From: Polyangiaceae bacterium
GTDB taxonomy: Bacteria > Myxococcota_A > Polyangia > Polyangiales > Polyangiaceae
Direction of reading: 5' to 3'
Assembly (NCBI GenBank): GCA_041389725.1
Contig: JAWKRG010000006.1
Coordinates: 558,001-622,000, forward strand
DNA: 64,000 bases
A program made the position numbers and the translations under genes. Of the stretch, positions 6,890-16,436 are shown in pieces; position 1 is the first letter of the stretch; each line of letters starts with the position of its first letter. Under the pieces are notes generated by a model. That model was not told where the DNA came from. It searched no databases and saw only the letters and a program-made list of their open reading frames with translations.

Positions 6890-9800
6890 ATGAGAAAGGC
6901 AAGAACGTTAGTTTCGCTCGCAGCGCTCGTCGGGACTTCTCTCGGCGCAGGCTCCGCTGCGGCGCAGGTCGACGTCAACCCGCCGCTGCCGAACGTCATG
7001 CTGTTGGTCGATAGCTCGGGCTCGATGGAGTACAAGTCGTCGAGTGCTGCCTTCCCCAGCTGTGACCCCACCGGTCCTGGCAGCGAGAAGAGCCGCTGGG
7101 TCGAACTCTTGGAAGTGCTCACGGGCACGATTCAGGACTATCGCTGCGACAGCGTGAATCGTGGCTCGGCGGCCTTCAAGAACGAGTACAGCCTGAGCGG
7201 CGTGCTACCGCCCGATGCCGACTACCTCAACCCCTATCATCGGCCGCTGTCGGGCACCTGCACGCCTGGGCCGGGCGTCTTGCCCATCAACGCCTACGAC
7301 TACCCCGCGGGCGCGGTGAAGTACCACGTCTACAACAACACCTCGACGACCTGCGCGACCTTCGCCCAAGCCTCGGATGGCCTGCTCGACTCCTTCGGTT
7401 CGGCCGTGCGCTTCGGGCTGATGACCTTCGACCCGCACACCGGTGGCGGCACGGGCGTGTCGGGCACCAGTCCCGACTACAACACCGGCGTCTCGGGCAC
7501 TTGGAGCTACTTCCTGAACGCGCAGCCAAAGCAGGGCAAGCCGGCCGCCTGCTCGACGATGTCCGCGCAAGAGGTCGGCGCTCGCAACGCAGCCGCACCG
7601 CCCTGGGAGGGACGCATGGTCGGCTTCGGGGCGTCCAGCGCGAGCGGCGCGACCCTGGCCACGAAGAATGCGCAGATTCAGGAAATCCTGCTGGCCAGCC
7701 GCCCCTACGGCGCCACGCCCATCGCCGGCATGCTGGAGGATACGCGCGACTTCTTGTGGAACGACACCTCCCTCGATCCGCTGATCAGCACCGACGACTT
7801 CGGTCCCTACCGCGATCCCTTCATCAACGGCGGCTGCCGACAGAACTTCGTCGTGCTGTTGTCCGACGGCGAGCCCAACCTGGACTTGCGTCCCTTCTGT
7901 GAAGGTCTCGGGCCCCCGGTGGGCGTGTGCCCCTACGCGAAACCCGAGGACATCGCCTTCGACCTGGCCAACGCGGCGGATCCCAACAAGCGGACCAAGG
8001 TGTTCGTGATCGGTTTCGCCGTGTCCAACGTGACGCTGCAGAACTCCACCCCCGTCGATTGCGAAAACCTGACGGATGCAGATCTGAACAACCCGACCGG
8101 GCTGTGCGCGACCAATCCCAACGAACGCGAACTCCAGGCGTGCTGCACCCTGAGCCGCATCGCCTACAACGGCGGAACGACGCGCGCCTACTTCGCCGAC
8201 GACAAGGACGAGTTGCGTGCCAGTCTGTCCGCGGTGCTCTCCAGCATCGTGAAGAACACGACCAGTCGCACCATTCCGGTTTTCGCCTCGTCCCCGACGA
8301 TCAGCGACCCCTTCGCGGCGGGCTATCGCTTCTTCAGCTCCTTCGAGACCAAGCAGTTCCAGCTGTGGAACGGCGTAATCGAACGTCAGCGCTACGTGTG
8401 CAAGAAGGACTCCGTCACTGGCGAACTGACGCCCGAACCCCAGGACATCGACTCCACCAAAGGCGACGACTTCGTCGCCAACGTGAACTCGGGCTCGGGT
8501 CCGCCGCGCAAGTTCTACACGGTGCAGGGCAACCTCGACGTCGGCAAGATCCACTCGCAGCGCTCGATTCGCCCCGGGCTCACCGGCAATCCCGACGGCA
8601 TCAGCAACTACTCCGGCAGCGAAGTGAGCGGCGACGCGTCAGGGTTGGCAGGCTCCGTTCTCCCGGCGGCGATGGGTCTGGACGGTACGAGCTGCCCCGC
8701 GATGACCGCCGCTCAGTGCCGCGACAAGTACTTGCGCTGGGTCCTGGGTCTGAACAACGGCACCATCTACCACCGCTGTGCGACCCCGGGCGCCACCGAC
8801 TGCAATCTGGTCGGCGACATCTTCCACTCCACCCCCAACATCGTCGGGCCGCCAGCAGCACTGCTTCGCGACGAGACCTACGAACTCTTTGCATCGAGCC
8901 GCGCGAAGCGTCCGATCGTGATGTACACGTCGACCAACGACGGCTTCCTGCACGCCTTCAAGGTCGCCGCCGTCGATCCGGCAGATAGCTTCAAGGTGGA
9001 CGCGATGCAGAACAACGAGCTGTGGGCCTTCGTGCCACCAGCCGTGTTGCCCTCCTTCCCGTCCCAGTACCCCGGCACGCACCAGGTGCTGCTCGACGGG
9101 CTGCCCGTGATCAAGGACGTCGTGGCTCAAACGGGAGTGTCGGGCCTGGTGTTCGAGCGCTCGCCGGGACAAGCGTCTTCCGGGCAGGGCCAGTGGCGCA
9201 CGATCCTACTGCAAGGATTCGGCGGTGGCCGCGGAGGCTACTTCGCCCTGGACGTGACGGATCCCGCCGCGGGTCCGAAGTTCCTGTGGCAGCTGACCGA
9301 GGACGAAAGCGGCGCGCCCCTGTTCGGCAACAACAGCTCCACGCCGGTGATCTCCACGCTGTTCTTCGATACGGGCGGCGGCGTCGTCAAGGAAGTGGCC
9401 GTGGCCGTGTTGCCCGGCGGCGACGCGGTGCCGACGGGGGGCCCCTGCGCGCGACGCGATCCCGTGCCCACGGGTGTGGACACGCGCTTCACGCCGCGCA
9501 GCAACGTGCCCTGCTACGGCGCGGCCGTGCCTGCGCGCTCGCTGACCGTCGTGCGCCTGGACAATGGCGAAGTCATTCGGTCCTTCCGCGGCGAACTGAC
9601 GGATGCGCCGGCAAACCTGAGCGCTGCGGGGCGCGTCATCCACGCACCGATCGATTCGCCGATCACCGGCACGCCGGTTCCCTTCCCTGCCACGACCGGA
9701 GCCATCGCCGACCGCATCTTCGTCGGGGATCGCGACGGCACGCTGTGGCGCGTGGACGTGTCCTCGACCAACCCGTCCAACTGGACGATGAAGCTCTTCT

Positions 9801-10543
9801 TCGACACCTACGCGACCACCCTGGGACACGATTGGGACGAGGGTCACGCCATCGAGACGCCGCCCATTCTCTCCGTGGACGATCTGGGCAACATCACCCT
9901 CGCGATTTCCACCGGGGACCAGGACGTGCTGACGGCCACGCCGGGCATGGCGACCTACGCCTTCTCCTTGACCGAGAAGGTCGTCACCGTCGGGCCGGTC
10001 TTCACCTCCAACGCCAACTGGTACACTCGCTTCGATGATGGCGAGCGCGTGGCGGGCCCGATGACGCTGTTCAACGGATCCTTGTTCTTCTCCACCTTCG
10101 CTCCCGAACCCCCGGGCAGCGCCCAAGTTTGCAAGGCCGGCTCGAGTCGAGTGTGGGGCGTCGACTACATCAAGCCGAAGCAGATCGGCAGCGCCCTCGG
10201 CGACCTGTCCAAGGGCGGACTGGAGCGACTGCCCGATAGCGGCAGCCTCGTTCAATTCATCGACAGCTCGAGCACGCTGCTGCAAGACGGCTCGGTGATC
10301 TTCGGCGTCGGAGTCACGCAGCTCCCCTCCTGCACCGAGGAAGCCAGCGTGACGGATCCCTACTTCGGCTCCGGGACCCACACCTCGATTTCCAACATCG
10401 CCCCAGGCAACTTCCAACTGGTGATGCACACCGGCGGCATCGGCCAAACCGTGGTCGGTGGGAAGTCGCGGCGCTTGGAAATAAACCTGCCGACGCCGCG
10501 CAGTACCACCAACATCGACTCCTGGGCCGCCATCATCGAGTAG
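6890..10543 (+). CDS. pilY1: PilY1-type pilus tip adhesin
   Basis: A 1217-residue secreted protein. A Sec signal peptide (about 1-25, AAA-Q) is followed by a von Willebrand A domain whose MIDAS begins at D41 (LLVDSSGSM) and which continues to FVVLLSDGEPNLD. The second half is the PilY1 beta-propeller domain: VMYTSTNDGFLHAFKV, GGGRGGYFALDVTDP, GNNSSTPVIS, RIFVGDRDGTLWRVDV. PilY1 caps type IVa pili with the minor pilins, acts in adhesion and twitching motility, and often binds calcium. Length and layout fit the family; the protein is rich in cysteines. It is the last pilin-system gene of the operon. The canonical pilE gene that follows in Pseudomonas is absent; two lipoprotein genes take its place. 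Confidence 0.92.
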   Translation: MRKARTLVSLAALVGTSLGAGSAAAQVDVNPPLPNVMLLVDSSGSMEYKSSSAAFPSCDPTGPGSEKSRWVELLEVLTGTIQDYRCDSVNRGSAAFKNEYSLSGVLPPDADYLNPYHRPLSGTCTPGPGVLPINAYDYPAGAVKYHVYNNTSTTCATFAQASDGLLDSFGSAVRFGLMTFDPHTGGGTGVSGTSPDYNTGVSGTWSYFLNAQPKQGKPAACSTMSAQEVGARNAAAPPWEGRMVGFGASSASGATLATKNAQIQEILLASRPYGATPIAGMLEDTRDFLWNDTSLDPLISTDDFGPYRDPFINGGCRQNFVVLLSDGEPNLDLRPFCEGLGPPVGVCPYAKPEDIAFDLANAADPNKRTKVFVIGFAVSNVTLQNSTPVDCENLTDADLNNPTGLCATNPNERELQACCTLSRIAYNGGTTRAYFADDKDELRASLSAVLSSIVKNTTSRTIPVFASSPTISDPFAAGYRFFSSFETKQFQLWNGVIERQRYVCKKDSVTGELTPEPQDIDSTKGDDFVANVNSGSGPPRKFYTVQGNLDVGKIHSQRSIRPGLTGNPDGISNYSGSEVSGDASGLAGSVLPAAMGLDGTSCPAMTAAQCRDKYLRWVLGLNNGTIYHRCATPGATDCNLVGDIFHSTPNIVGPPAALLRDETYELFASSRAKRPIVMYTSTNDGFLHAFKVAAVDPADSFKVDAMQNNELWAFVPPAVLPSFPSQYPGTHQVLLDGLPVIKDVVAQTGVSGLVFERSPGQASSGQGQWRTILLQGFGGGRGGYFALDVTDPAAGPKFLWQLTEDESGAPLFGNNSSTPVISTLFFDTGGGVVKEVAVAVLPGGDAVPTGGPCARRDPVPTGVDTRFTPRSNVPCYGAAVPARSLTVVRLDNGEVIRSFRGELTDAPANLSAAGRVIHAPIDSPITGTPVPFPATTGAIADRIFVGDRDGTLWRVDVSSTNPSNWTMKLFFDTYATTLGHDWDEGHAIETPPILSVDDLGNITLAISTGDQDVLTATPGMATYAFSLTEKVVTVGPVFTSNANWYTRFDDGERVAGPMTLFNGSLFFSTFAPEPPGSAQVCKAGSSRVWGVDYIKPKQIGSALGDLSKGGLERLPDSGSLVQFIDSSSTLLQDGSVIFGVGVTQLPSCTEEASVTDPYFGSGTHTSISNIAPGNFQLVMHTGGIGQTVVGGKSRRLEINLPTPRSTTNIDSWAAIIE

Positions 10544-10557
10544 AGTCTCTCGCCGCC

Positions 10558-11076
10558 ATGACGCGCGTGATCCTGCCCCTGACAGCCCTTGCCGCTTCGG
10601 GGTTCCTAGCCTGCCAGGGGGAACCCGAAGTCGTCGGCCCCGGCGCGCCTAGCGCGAGCGCGGTGAGCAAACCCCTGGACCGCCTGGCACCGGGGGAGCT
10701 GGCGCAGGGCAAAGCGTCCGCCTTCGGCTTCGTTGCGCCCCGGCAGATGCGCCTGGAGCGACGCTACCCCGACGCCGCGCATTTCGTCGGCCAGCTACGC
10801 CCCGAAGCGGTGGCCAACTACGTTCGCGAGCGGGTGGCGGTGCAGCACGTCGAAGTGGGAGCGGCCCGTACGGTATTTCCCAAGGCTGCGATCAAGGGCG
10901 GCGCCGCGGATCGCTTCTACCGCCTGGAAGTGGTGGCCGACGGACCGGTCACGCGCCTGCTGATCAAGGACATCACTCCCCCGCCGACTGCGCAGGGCCT
11001 CAGCGAGGCCGAGCGTTGGAAGCGAGCGGGCATGACGCCGAGCGGCGAGCTGCTCAACCCCAAACAGATGCAGTGA
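10558..11076 (+). CDS. Small lipoprotein downstream of pilY1
   Basis: A 172-residue protein with signal peptide ending ASGFLAC (lipobox). The rest has no family I recognise: a Pro/Ala linker, then PGELAQGKASAFGFVAPRQMRL and a region RLEVVADGPVTRLLIKD resembling a small alpha/beta fold. It starts 14 bases after pilY1 and is probably co-transcribed. In Myxococcus minor-pilin clusters extra proteins also follow PilY1, and in Pseudomonas the small PilY2 sits here; similarity to PilY2 cannot be shown by eye. A role in pilus assembly or in anchoring at the outer membrane is a guess from position only. Confidence 0.7.
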   Translation: MTRVILPLTALAASGFLACQGEPEVVGPGAPSASAVSKPLDRLAPGELAQGKASAFGFVAPRQMRLERRYPDAAHFVGQLRPEAVANYVRERVAVQHVEVGAARTVFPKAAIKGGAADRFYRLEVVADGPVTRLLIKDITPPPTAQGLSEAERWKRAGMTPSGELLNPKQMQ

Positions 11077-11151
11077 CGCGCGCGCGTGGGTTGGAAGCCA
11101 AGCGCAGCGGGTTGCCGTGAAAGCGAGCTTGCTGCATCCTTTGGCTTCCCC

Positions 11152-12336
11152 ATGCGCCACACCTTGCCGCTTCTGCTTTTGTTTGCCCTGGCCGGCTGCT
11201 CCGACGATGTCTACGTGGTCGACGACGGCAGCGGCGGTGCGCCCGCAGGCACTGGCGGGGCGAACAGCGGCCCGACCTGCGCCGAGCTGCTGCCCAGCTG
11301 CCTGGAGAACCAACAGCAGTGCGTGCAGGGTTCGAGCGGCGCCGCCTGCGCCCCCTGCCCCTCCGGGGAGTACGCCGACGACCTGGGCACTTGCCGCGCC
11401 CTTCCCGGCTCTCCCCTCGCCCACGATTTCCCAGAGCAAAGCACCGGCGCTGGCGAGGAAACCTATCGCTGTCGCAGTTGGACGCTAGACAACGACGCCG
11501 AGCTCTTCGTCAACGCCGTGGAACTCGAACAAGGCGAGGCGTCCCATCACTCGAACTGGATGTTCGTACCCGAGGAACTCTACCCAGGGCCCGACGGCCT
11601 GTGGGACTGCGAGGACCGCAACTACAGTCAGCTCGCGGCAGCCCTGGCCGGGGGTGCCCTGTACGCGCAATCGACCCAGGCAAAGCGCGAAGTACAAAAG
11701 TTCCCCGATGGCGTGGTGGTGCGCATTCCCGCCCGCGCCAAGATCATCAGTGACACGCACTTGCTGAACACCACCGCGGCTACCGTCACCGGCAGCGCGC
11801 GGCTGACCTTGTACTCCCTGGAGACGAAGGACATCACCGTTCGGCTGACCCCTTTCCATCTCGACTACCACGCCCTGAACATCCCGCCCCAAGCCACCTC
11901 CCGCTTCAGCGCGGAGTGCGATCTGGCCAAGGAGTTCGGGGGCACCTTCGACGCCAAGCTCTACTACCTGCTGCCCCATACCCACGCGCTTGGAACGCGC
12001 GTGTTCGCGGAGCTGCATGGGGGCCCGCAAGATGGACAGGCCTTGATCGACGTCCGGGGCTTCAACGGCGAAGCGCGAGGCAAACGCTTCGCCGCGCCCG
12101 TAGATCTCAGTTCTGCGACCGGCCTTCGCTTTGGCTGTGAGTTCAAGAACCCGCGCAGCGAGAGCGTGCATTACGGCATTGGCGATCAGGAGATGTGCGA
12201 GCTCTTGGGCTTCTTCGAGAGCCCCATGGCCTTCGAGTCCCGAGTGAACGAGGCCGTGCCCGGCGCGAAGGACGGCAGCATCCTGACCTACAGCGGAGCC
12301 TGCAACACCGCCGCCTTTTCCTGGGCCGGCAAATAG
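11152..12336 (+). CDS. PHM-type copper type II monooxygenase-like lipoprotein
   Basis: A 394-residue protein starting at ATG 11152 with a signal peptide and lipobox (LFALAGC, Cys16), then an EGF-like cysteine cluster (about 43-81: CAELLPSC, CVQG, CAPCPSGEYADDLGTC). The main domain carries a complete ligand set for the two copper sites of peptidylglycine alpha-hydroxylating monooxygenase: H132-H133 (EASHHSNW) and H203 (SDTHLLNT) for CuH, and H276-x-H278 (LPHTHALG) plus M348 (GDQEMCELLGFF) for CuM. This family uses ascorbate-like reductant and O2 to hydroxylate C-H bonds. Bacterial members are mostly uncharacterised. It lies 75 bases after the lipoprotein gene that follows pilY1 and 56 bases before gcvT. 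Confidence 0.75.
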   Translation: MRHTLPLLLLFALAGCSDDVYVVDDGSGGAPAGTGGANSGPTCAELLPSCLENQQQCVQGSSGAACAPCPSGEYADDLGTCRALPGSPLAHDFPEQSTGAGEETYRCRSWTLDNDAELFVNAVELEQGEASHHSNWMFVPEELYPGPDGLWDCEDRNYSQLAAALAGGALYAQSTQAKREVQKFPDGVVVRIPARAKIISDTHLLNTTAATVTGSARLTLYSLETKDITVRLTPFHLDYHALNIPPQATSRFSAECDLAKEFGGTFDAKLYYLLPHTHALGTRVFAELHGGPQDGQALIDVRGFNGEARGKRFAAPVDLSSATGLRFGCEFKNPRSESVHYGIGDQEMCELLGFFESPMAFESRVNEAVPGAKDGSILTYSGACNTAAFSWAGK

Positions 12337-12392
12337 CCTACCTGCGGTAGCGATTGTGTCGTGCCCGGGGTCGATCTACGACCCTGGCCGCC

Positions 12393-13493
12393 ATGGCCGA
12401 CGCAGCGCGACGAACTCCCCTCTACCACGAGCACAAGGCCCTCGGGGCGCGACTGGTGCCCTTCGCTGGCTACGAGATGCCCTTGCAGTACACCGGTGTC
12501 AGCGCGGAACACGAGGCCGTGCGCACCCGAGCGGGCCTGTTCGACGTGTCGCACATGGGCGAGCTCGAGCTGCGGGGCGAGCACGCCGGCTCCGTCGTGA
12601 ACTACCTGGTGACCAATGACCTCGACCGGCTCGCAGACGGTCAAGCCATGTACACCTGCTGCTGCAATGATCGTGGGACGATCTTGGACGACTTGATCGT
12701 GTACAAGCGCAGCACCACTGACGTACTGGTCGTGTGCAATGCGTCGAACCGCGACAAGATCGTCGCCCACTTTGCCGCGGCGGCGAAGGACCATTGCGAC
12801 TTCGCCGACGTCAGCGACGAGGTGGCTCTGCTCGCTTTGCAGGGGCCCGCGGCCCTTGGCGTACTGGCGGAGCTCGGCGCACCCCAGGTGTCGGAACTTC
12901 GACCCTTTCGCTTCGCAGCGGCAGAAGTCGCTGGCACGCCAGTCACGGCAGCCCGCACTGGCTACACCGGTGAAGATGGTGCGGAGTTGTTCATCGAGGC
13001 CGGCCGAGCCGCGGCGGTTTGGCGCGCCATCCTGCAGGCAGGCAAGGCTGCGGGTGTGGTGCCAGTGGGCTTGGCGGCGCGGGACACCCTGCGACTGGAA
13101 GCGCGCCTTTCGCTCTATGGTAACGACATCGACGAGACGACCCATCCCCTCGAGGCCGGCCTGGCCTGGACCGTGAAGTTCGACAAGGCCGATTTCGTCG
13201 GCAAACAAGCACTGCTGCAGGCGAAGGAGCAGGGACTCGACCGCAAGCTCGTCGGTTTCGAGATGGTCGGGCGAGGCATTGCGCGCCACGGCTACCCACT
13301 CACGGATTCCGCGGGTGAGCGCGTCGGTATCTGCACCTCCGGCAGCCCTTCTCCAACCCTGGGCAAGAACATCGGCCTGGGCTACTTGCCGAGCGAGCTG
13401 ACGGAAATCGGCACTCGCTTCGCCGTGGATTGTCGCGGCAAGTCCGTGGAAGCGGTGGTGGTCAAGACCCCCTTCTACAAGCGGCCGAGCTGA
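12393..13493 (+). CDS. gcvT: Aminomethyltransferase, glycine cleavage T protein
   Basis: A 366-residue protein of normal family length; it transfers the methylene group from aminomethyl-lipoyl H protein to tetrahydrofolate, releasing ammonia. Signatures: LVPFAGYEMPLQY, GLFDVSHMGE, RTGYTGEDGAELF, GLAARDTLRLEA, KADFVGKQAL. The Asp of GLAARDTLR and the Tyr-rich N-terminus fit the folate site. ATG 12393 is preferred to the upstream TTG at 12354, which would add a basic tail not seen in the family. It is the first gene of gcvT-gcvH-gcvPA. No glycine riboswitch is possible in the 56 bases upstream. Confidence 0.95.
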   Translation: MADAARRTPLYHEHKALGARLVPFAGYEMPLQYTGVSAEHEAVRTRAGLFDVSHMGELELRGEHAGSVVNYLVTNDLDRLADGQAMYTCCCNDRGTILDDLIVYKRSTTDVLVVCNASNRDKIVAHFAAAAKDHCDFADVSDEVALLALQGPAALGVLAELGAPQVSELRPFRFAAAEVAGTPVTAARTGYTGEDGAELFIEAGRAAAVWRAILQAGKAAGVVPVGLAARDTLRLEARLSLYGNDIDETTHPLEAGLAWTVKFDKADFVGKQALLQAKEQGLDRKLVGFEMVGRGIARHGYPLTDSAGERVGICTSGSPSPTLGKNIGLGYLPSELTEIGTRFAVDCRGKSVEAVVVKTPFYKRPS

Positions 13494-13538
13494 GCCCTCC
13501 AAGCCAAGAACCCTAGCAGCCCCACCACGAGAGACATC

Positions 13539-13946
13539 ATGAGCGCAAATCAAGAAGTCAAGGTCGACCGCAAGTACACCAAGGATCATGAATGGGCGAA
13601 GCAGGATGGCGACCAGTGGCTGGTTGGGATCACGGCTTTCGCCGTCGATCAACTCGGCGACATCACGCTCGTGAGCTTGGACATCAAGGTGGGAGACAAG
13701 GTGGAAGCGCACAAGGCCTTCGGCACCATCGAGAGCGTGAAGACCCTCAGTGACCTCTATGCCCCGGTGAGTGGCACCATCGCACGCATCAATGACGCCC
13801 TCGAGAACAGCCCCGAGCTCATCAACGATGACTGCTGGGAACAGGGCTGGATGGTGGCGATCGTGCCGAGCAACTTCGATGCGGAAAAGGGGAACCTGAT
13901 GGAGCCCGACGCCTACCGCCAGCACGTCGAGGAGACTGCCCATTGA
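13539..13946 (+). CDS. gcvH: Glycine cleavage system H protein
   Basis: A 135-residue lipoyl carrier that shuttles the aminomethyl group between P, T and L proteins. The lipoylated lysine is K68 in TIESVKTLSDL, inside the expected hairpin. YTKDHEWAK, ITAFAVDQLGDITLV and the C-terminal WEQGWMVAIVPSN are all typical. Length matches the family. It follows gcvT by 45 bases and its stop overlaps the start of gcvPA (TGATG), so translation is coupled. The L protein is not in this window. Confidence 0.95.
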   Translation: MSANQEVKVDRKYTKDHEWAKQDGDQWLVGITAFAVDQLGDITLVSLDIKVGDKVEAHKAFGTIESVKTLSDLYAPVSGTIARINDALENSPELINDDCWEQGWMVAIVPSNFDAEKGNLMEPDAYRQHVEETAH

Positions 13947-15298
13947 TGCGCTACCTGCCGCACACGCCGGACGAGATCCAAGAGATGCTGGCGGCAGCCG
14001 GCCGCGCGAACCTGGACGAACTGTTCGCCAGCGTCCCGGAAGAAGCACGCTTCTCGGGCCACCTCGATGTGCCCGCTGCGCTCCCGGAGCCGGCGTTGAT
14101 GAACCACCTGACGGAGTTGGCGGAGCAGAACGCCGGCGCTGCGATGCTCTCTTTCCTGGGGGGCGGCAGCTACGATCATCACATTCCACCGGCAGTCGAC
14201 CAACTGCTACTCCGTAGCGAGTTCTACACGGCCTATACGCCCTACCAGCCCGAAGTCGCCCAGGGCACGCTGCAGGCGATCTGGGAGTTCCAGACCATCG
14301 TCAGCGAGCTGTTCGGTCTGCCGCTAGCCAATGCGAGCCTATACGACGGCGCGAGCGCCACCGCAGAAGCAGCACTGATGGCTCGTCGGCTGACCAAACG
14401 CCCCAAGGTCGTGGTCAGCCGTTGCGTTCACCCCGAGTATCGCGAGGCGACTCGCACCTATTTGACGGCAACCCCCAACGCCTACGCCGAAGCGCCCGTG
14501 GGAGCTACGGGCAGCGCCGACGTGGCTGCGCTGACGGCAGCCTTGGGCGAAGACACCGCTGCCGTGATCGTGGGCTATCCCAGCTTCTACGGCACGTTGC
14601 AGGATCTGCGCGACCTCTGTTCCGCCGCCCACGCCAAGGGCGCGCTGGTGGTGAGTGCCACGACCGAGCCCTACGCACTGGCCTTGTCCGAGGCGCCCGG
14701 AGCCCTTGGCGTCGACATCGCGGTGGGCGAAGGCCAGCCCCTCGCGTGCCCGCCCAGCTTCGGCGGTCCCGGCGTCGGCCTTTTCGCCTGTCGCGGCGAG
14801 CGGAATTTCCTGCAGCAGCTGCCCGGTCGGCTTTGTGGCGAAACCGTCGACGTCAACGGCAGGCGAGGATACGTCCTGACCCTGTCGACGCGCGAGCAGC
14901 ACATCCGGCGCGAGCGCGCCACGAGCAACATCTGCACGAACCAGGGCCTCCTGGCCCTTTCGTTGCTGATTCGCAGCAGCTTGCTCGGCAAGCGCGGCTT
15001 CGTGGAGGTAGCGACGCACTGCGCGAGCAAAGCTCGATACTTGCGTGACGCGGTTGCCAAACTCAGTGGCTACGGTCTGCCCTTCCCCACCGCTCCCATC
15101 TTCAACGAGCTATGCGTGACGGTTCGTGGCGGTAACGCCGAACGCGTGTGTCACGCCCTTGCCCAGCAAGGTGTACTCGCGGGCATCCCGCTCGGCACCT
15201 TCGCAGCGGAAGACCGCGACAAGCTGCTCATCGCCGTGACAGAGAAACACTCCCGCGCAGATCTAGACCGCCTGATCGCGCTGCTGAGCGCGGTCTGA
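13946..15298 (+). CDS. gcvPA: Glycine dehydrogenase (decarboxylating) subunit 1
   Basis: A 450-residue protein matching the N-terminal half of P protein in organisms where it is split. Signatures: MRYLPHTPDEIQEML at the start, FLGGGSYDHHIP, FYTAYTPYQPEVAQGTLQ, NASLYDGASATAEA, ERATSNICTNQ. This subunit pairs with GcvPB, which carries the PLP-binding lysine; this half alone cannot decarboxylate glycine. ATG 13946 overlaps the gcvH stop. The next gene is convergent and unrelated, so gcvPB is not in its usual place directly downstream. A frameshift is unlikely, since the C-terminus ends cleanly after SRADLDRLIALLSA. Confidence 0.93.
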   Translation: MRYLPHTPDEIQEMLAAAGRANLDELFASVPEEARFSGHLDVPAALPEPALMNHLTELAEQNAGAAMLSFLGGGSYDHHIPPAVDQLLLRSEFYTAYTPYQPEVAQGTLQAIWEFQTIVSELFGLPLANASLYDGASATAEAALMARRLTKRPKVVVSRCVHPEYREATRTYLTATPNAYAEAPVGATGSADVAALTAALGEDTAAVIVGYPSFYGTLQDLRDLCSAAHAKGALVVSATTEPYALALSEAPGALGVDIAVGEGQPLACPPSFGGPGVGLFACRGERNFLQQLPGRLCGETVDVNGRRGYVLTLSTREQHIRRERATSNICTNQGLLALSLLIRSSLLGKRGFVEVATHCASKARYLRDAVAKLSGYGLPFPTAPIFNELCVTVRGGNAERVCHALAQQGVLAGIPLGTFAAEDRDKLLIAVTEKHSRADLDRLIALLSAV

Positions 15299-15344
15299 GC
15301 CGCCGAGCGAGAGCCGCAGAACCGCGCCGACCCGCGATCGCTTC

Positions 15345-16436
15345 TCAGTTGCAGGGCGCCGCACCGAAAGCGCCCGCACAGGCCGCGCTCTGACCGTCGA
15401 GGGCGCGACTCAGTTGCAGCGCGCGGCACTGCACATTGTCACCGCTTCCGACGCTTGCGACCGCGTAGCCTTGGTCGAGCTTGGCGCCGGGCAGTGACAC
15501 GCAATCCTTCATGCAATCGTCCTGCGAGCTGAACTTGGACGCGAAGTCAGTGGCGCAAGCTTCCTCCGCGAGGAGGCAGTAGGACTCACAGTTGCCGGTC
15601 ACTGCCCCTTCGTCATGACCGCAATGCCCGTCGCCAAGGGGACCGACGTGGGGGCAGTGGGTGTTCGGATCGGCCACCGCCGAATACGCGTGATAGAGAC
15701 GACAGCCCGCGGTGTTCTCCGTCGTGTTCGCCACGACTCCCTGGGGCAGCGCCTTGCACACGGCCTTGCACTGGGCCTCGCTCTCGTACACCGCCAGCCC
15801 ACCGCTGCACGCGGCCATGGCCACACGGCACACGTCGTCGCAATCCGCCGGTGTGTCGCCGGGATCCGAGCACGCCCCTCCTCGCGGCAAGATCGCCGCG
15901 TTGTCGCACTCGCTCGCGTCCTGGGCGGCCAAGGTCAAGTGGTGAATCCGGCACTCCAGCGTGTCGCCTTTCGCGATCTTCGACAGATCGTAGACGCCCG
16001 ACGCCTCGAGCGCCGTGCAACTGCTCTCGCAATCTTTCACCGCGCTGGCTTGGGCCGGGCATAGCGCTTCGAGCAAGCTGCAATAGGCCTGACAGATGCT
16101 GCCGCAGGTCCCAAGGCCGTAGGGACCCGCCCCGGGACAGTCACTCGCGGGCTCTTGGGTCGTGACCGCGAGCTTGGCCTTGGCCGCGCGGCACTCCACG
16201 CTGTTGGCGAGGGCCGCTTCGCCTCGTGGTAGTGCATCACAAGTCTGCACACAGGACGTGCGACTGGGATATGCCGCGAACTGTGCGCTGCACGCGCTCA
16301 TCACGTCCGTGCAGTACGCCTCGCACTCGGGGCTTCCGCTCACCGGAGCTTCGAAGGTGCGGTCCTCGATACCAGCGATGCTCTCGCAACCGACTGCCAG
16401 CAAAAGCATCAGGCCAAGACCGCGCAAAGGCTTCAC
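15345..16436 (-). CDS. Cysteine-rich lipoprotein with four tandem repeats
   Basis: A 363-residue protein with signal peptide and lipobox LLAVGC. The mature part consists of four repeats of about 80 residues with a common pattern C-x3-C-x6-C-x10-C-x3-C, then a Cys-Arg pair and a closing C-x-G-x-x-C. Repeat starts are CEAYCTDVMSAC, CQAYCSLLEALC, CDDVCRVAMAAC and CESYCLLAEEAC. Paired cysteines suggest an oxidised, extracytoplasmic, disulfide-bonded module; no family or ligand is known to me. Its ATG overlaps the stop of the upstream TPR protein gene (ATGA), and a Ser/Thr kinase precedes both, so the three probably form one unit. Similar cysteine-rich lipoproteins are common in myxobacteria. Confidence 0.8.
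   Translation of the reverse strand: MKPLRGLGLMLLLAVGCESIAGIEDRTFEAPVSGSPECEAYCTDVMSACSAQFAAYPSRTSCVQTCDALPRGEAALANSVECRAAKAKLAVTTQEPASDCPGAGPYGLGTCGSICQAYCSLLEALCPAQASAVKDCESSCTALEASGVYDLSKIAKGDTLECRIHHLTLAAQDASECDNAAILPRGGACSDPGDTPADCDDVCRVAMAACSGGLAVYESEAQCKAVCKALPQGVVANTTENTAGCRLYHAYSAVADPNTHCPHVGPLGDGHCGHDEGAVTGNCESYCLLAEEACATDFASKFSSQDDCMKDCVSLPGAKLDQGYAVASVGSGDNVQCRALQLSRALDGQSAACAGAFGAAPCN

Noticed and set aside
12337..12392. Glycine riboswitch before gcvT
   Set aside because: Only 56 bases are available and they form just a 5-bp hairpin; too short for the aptamer.
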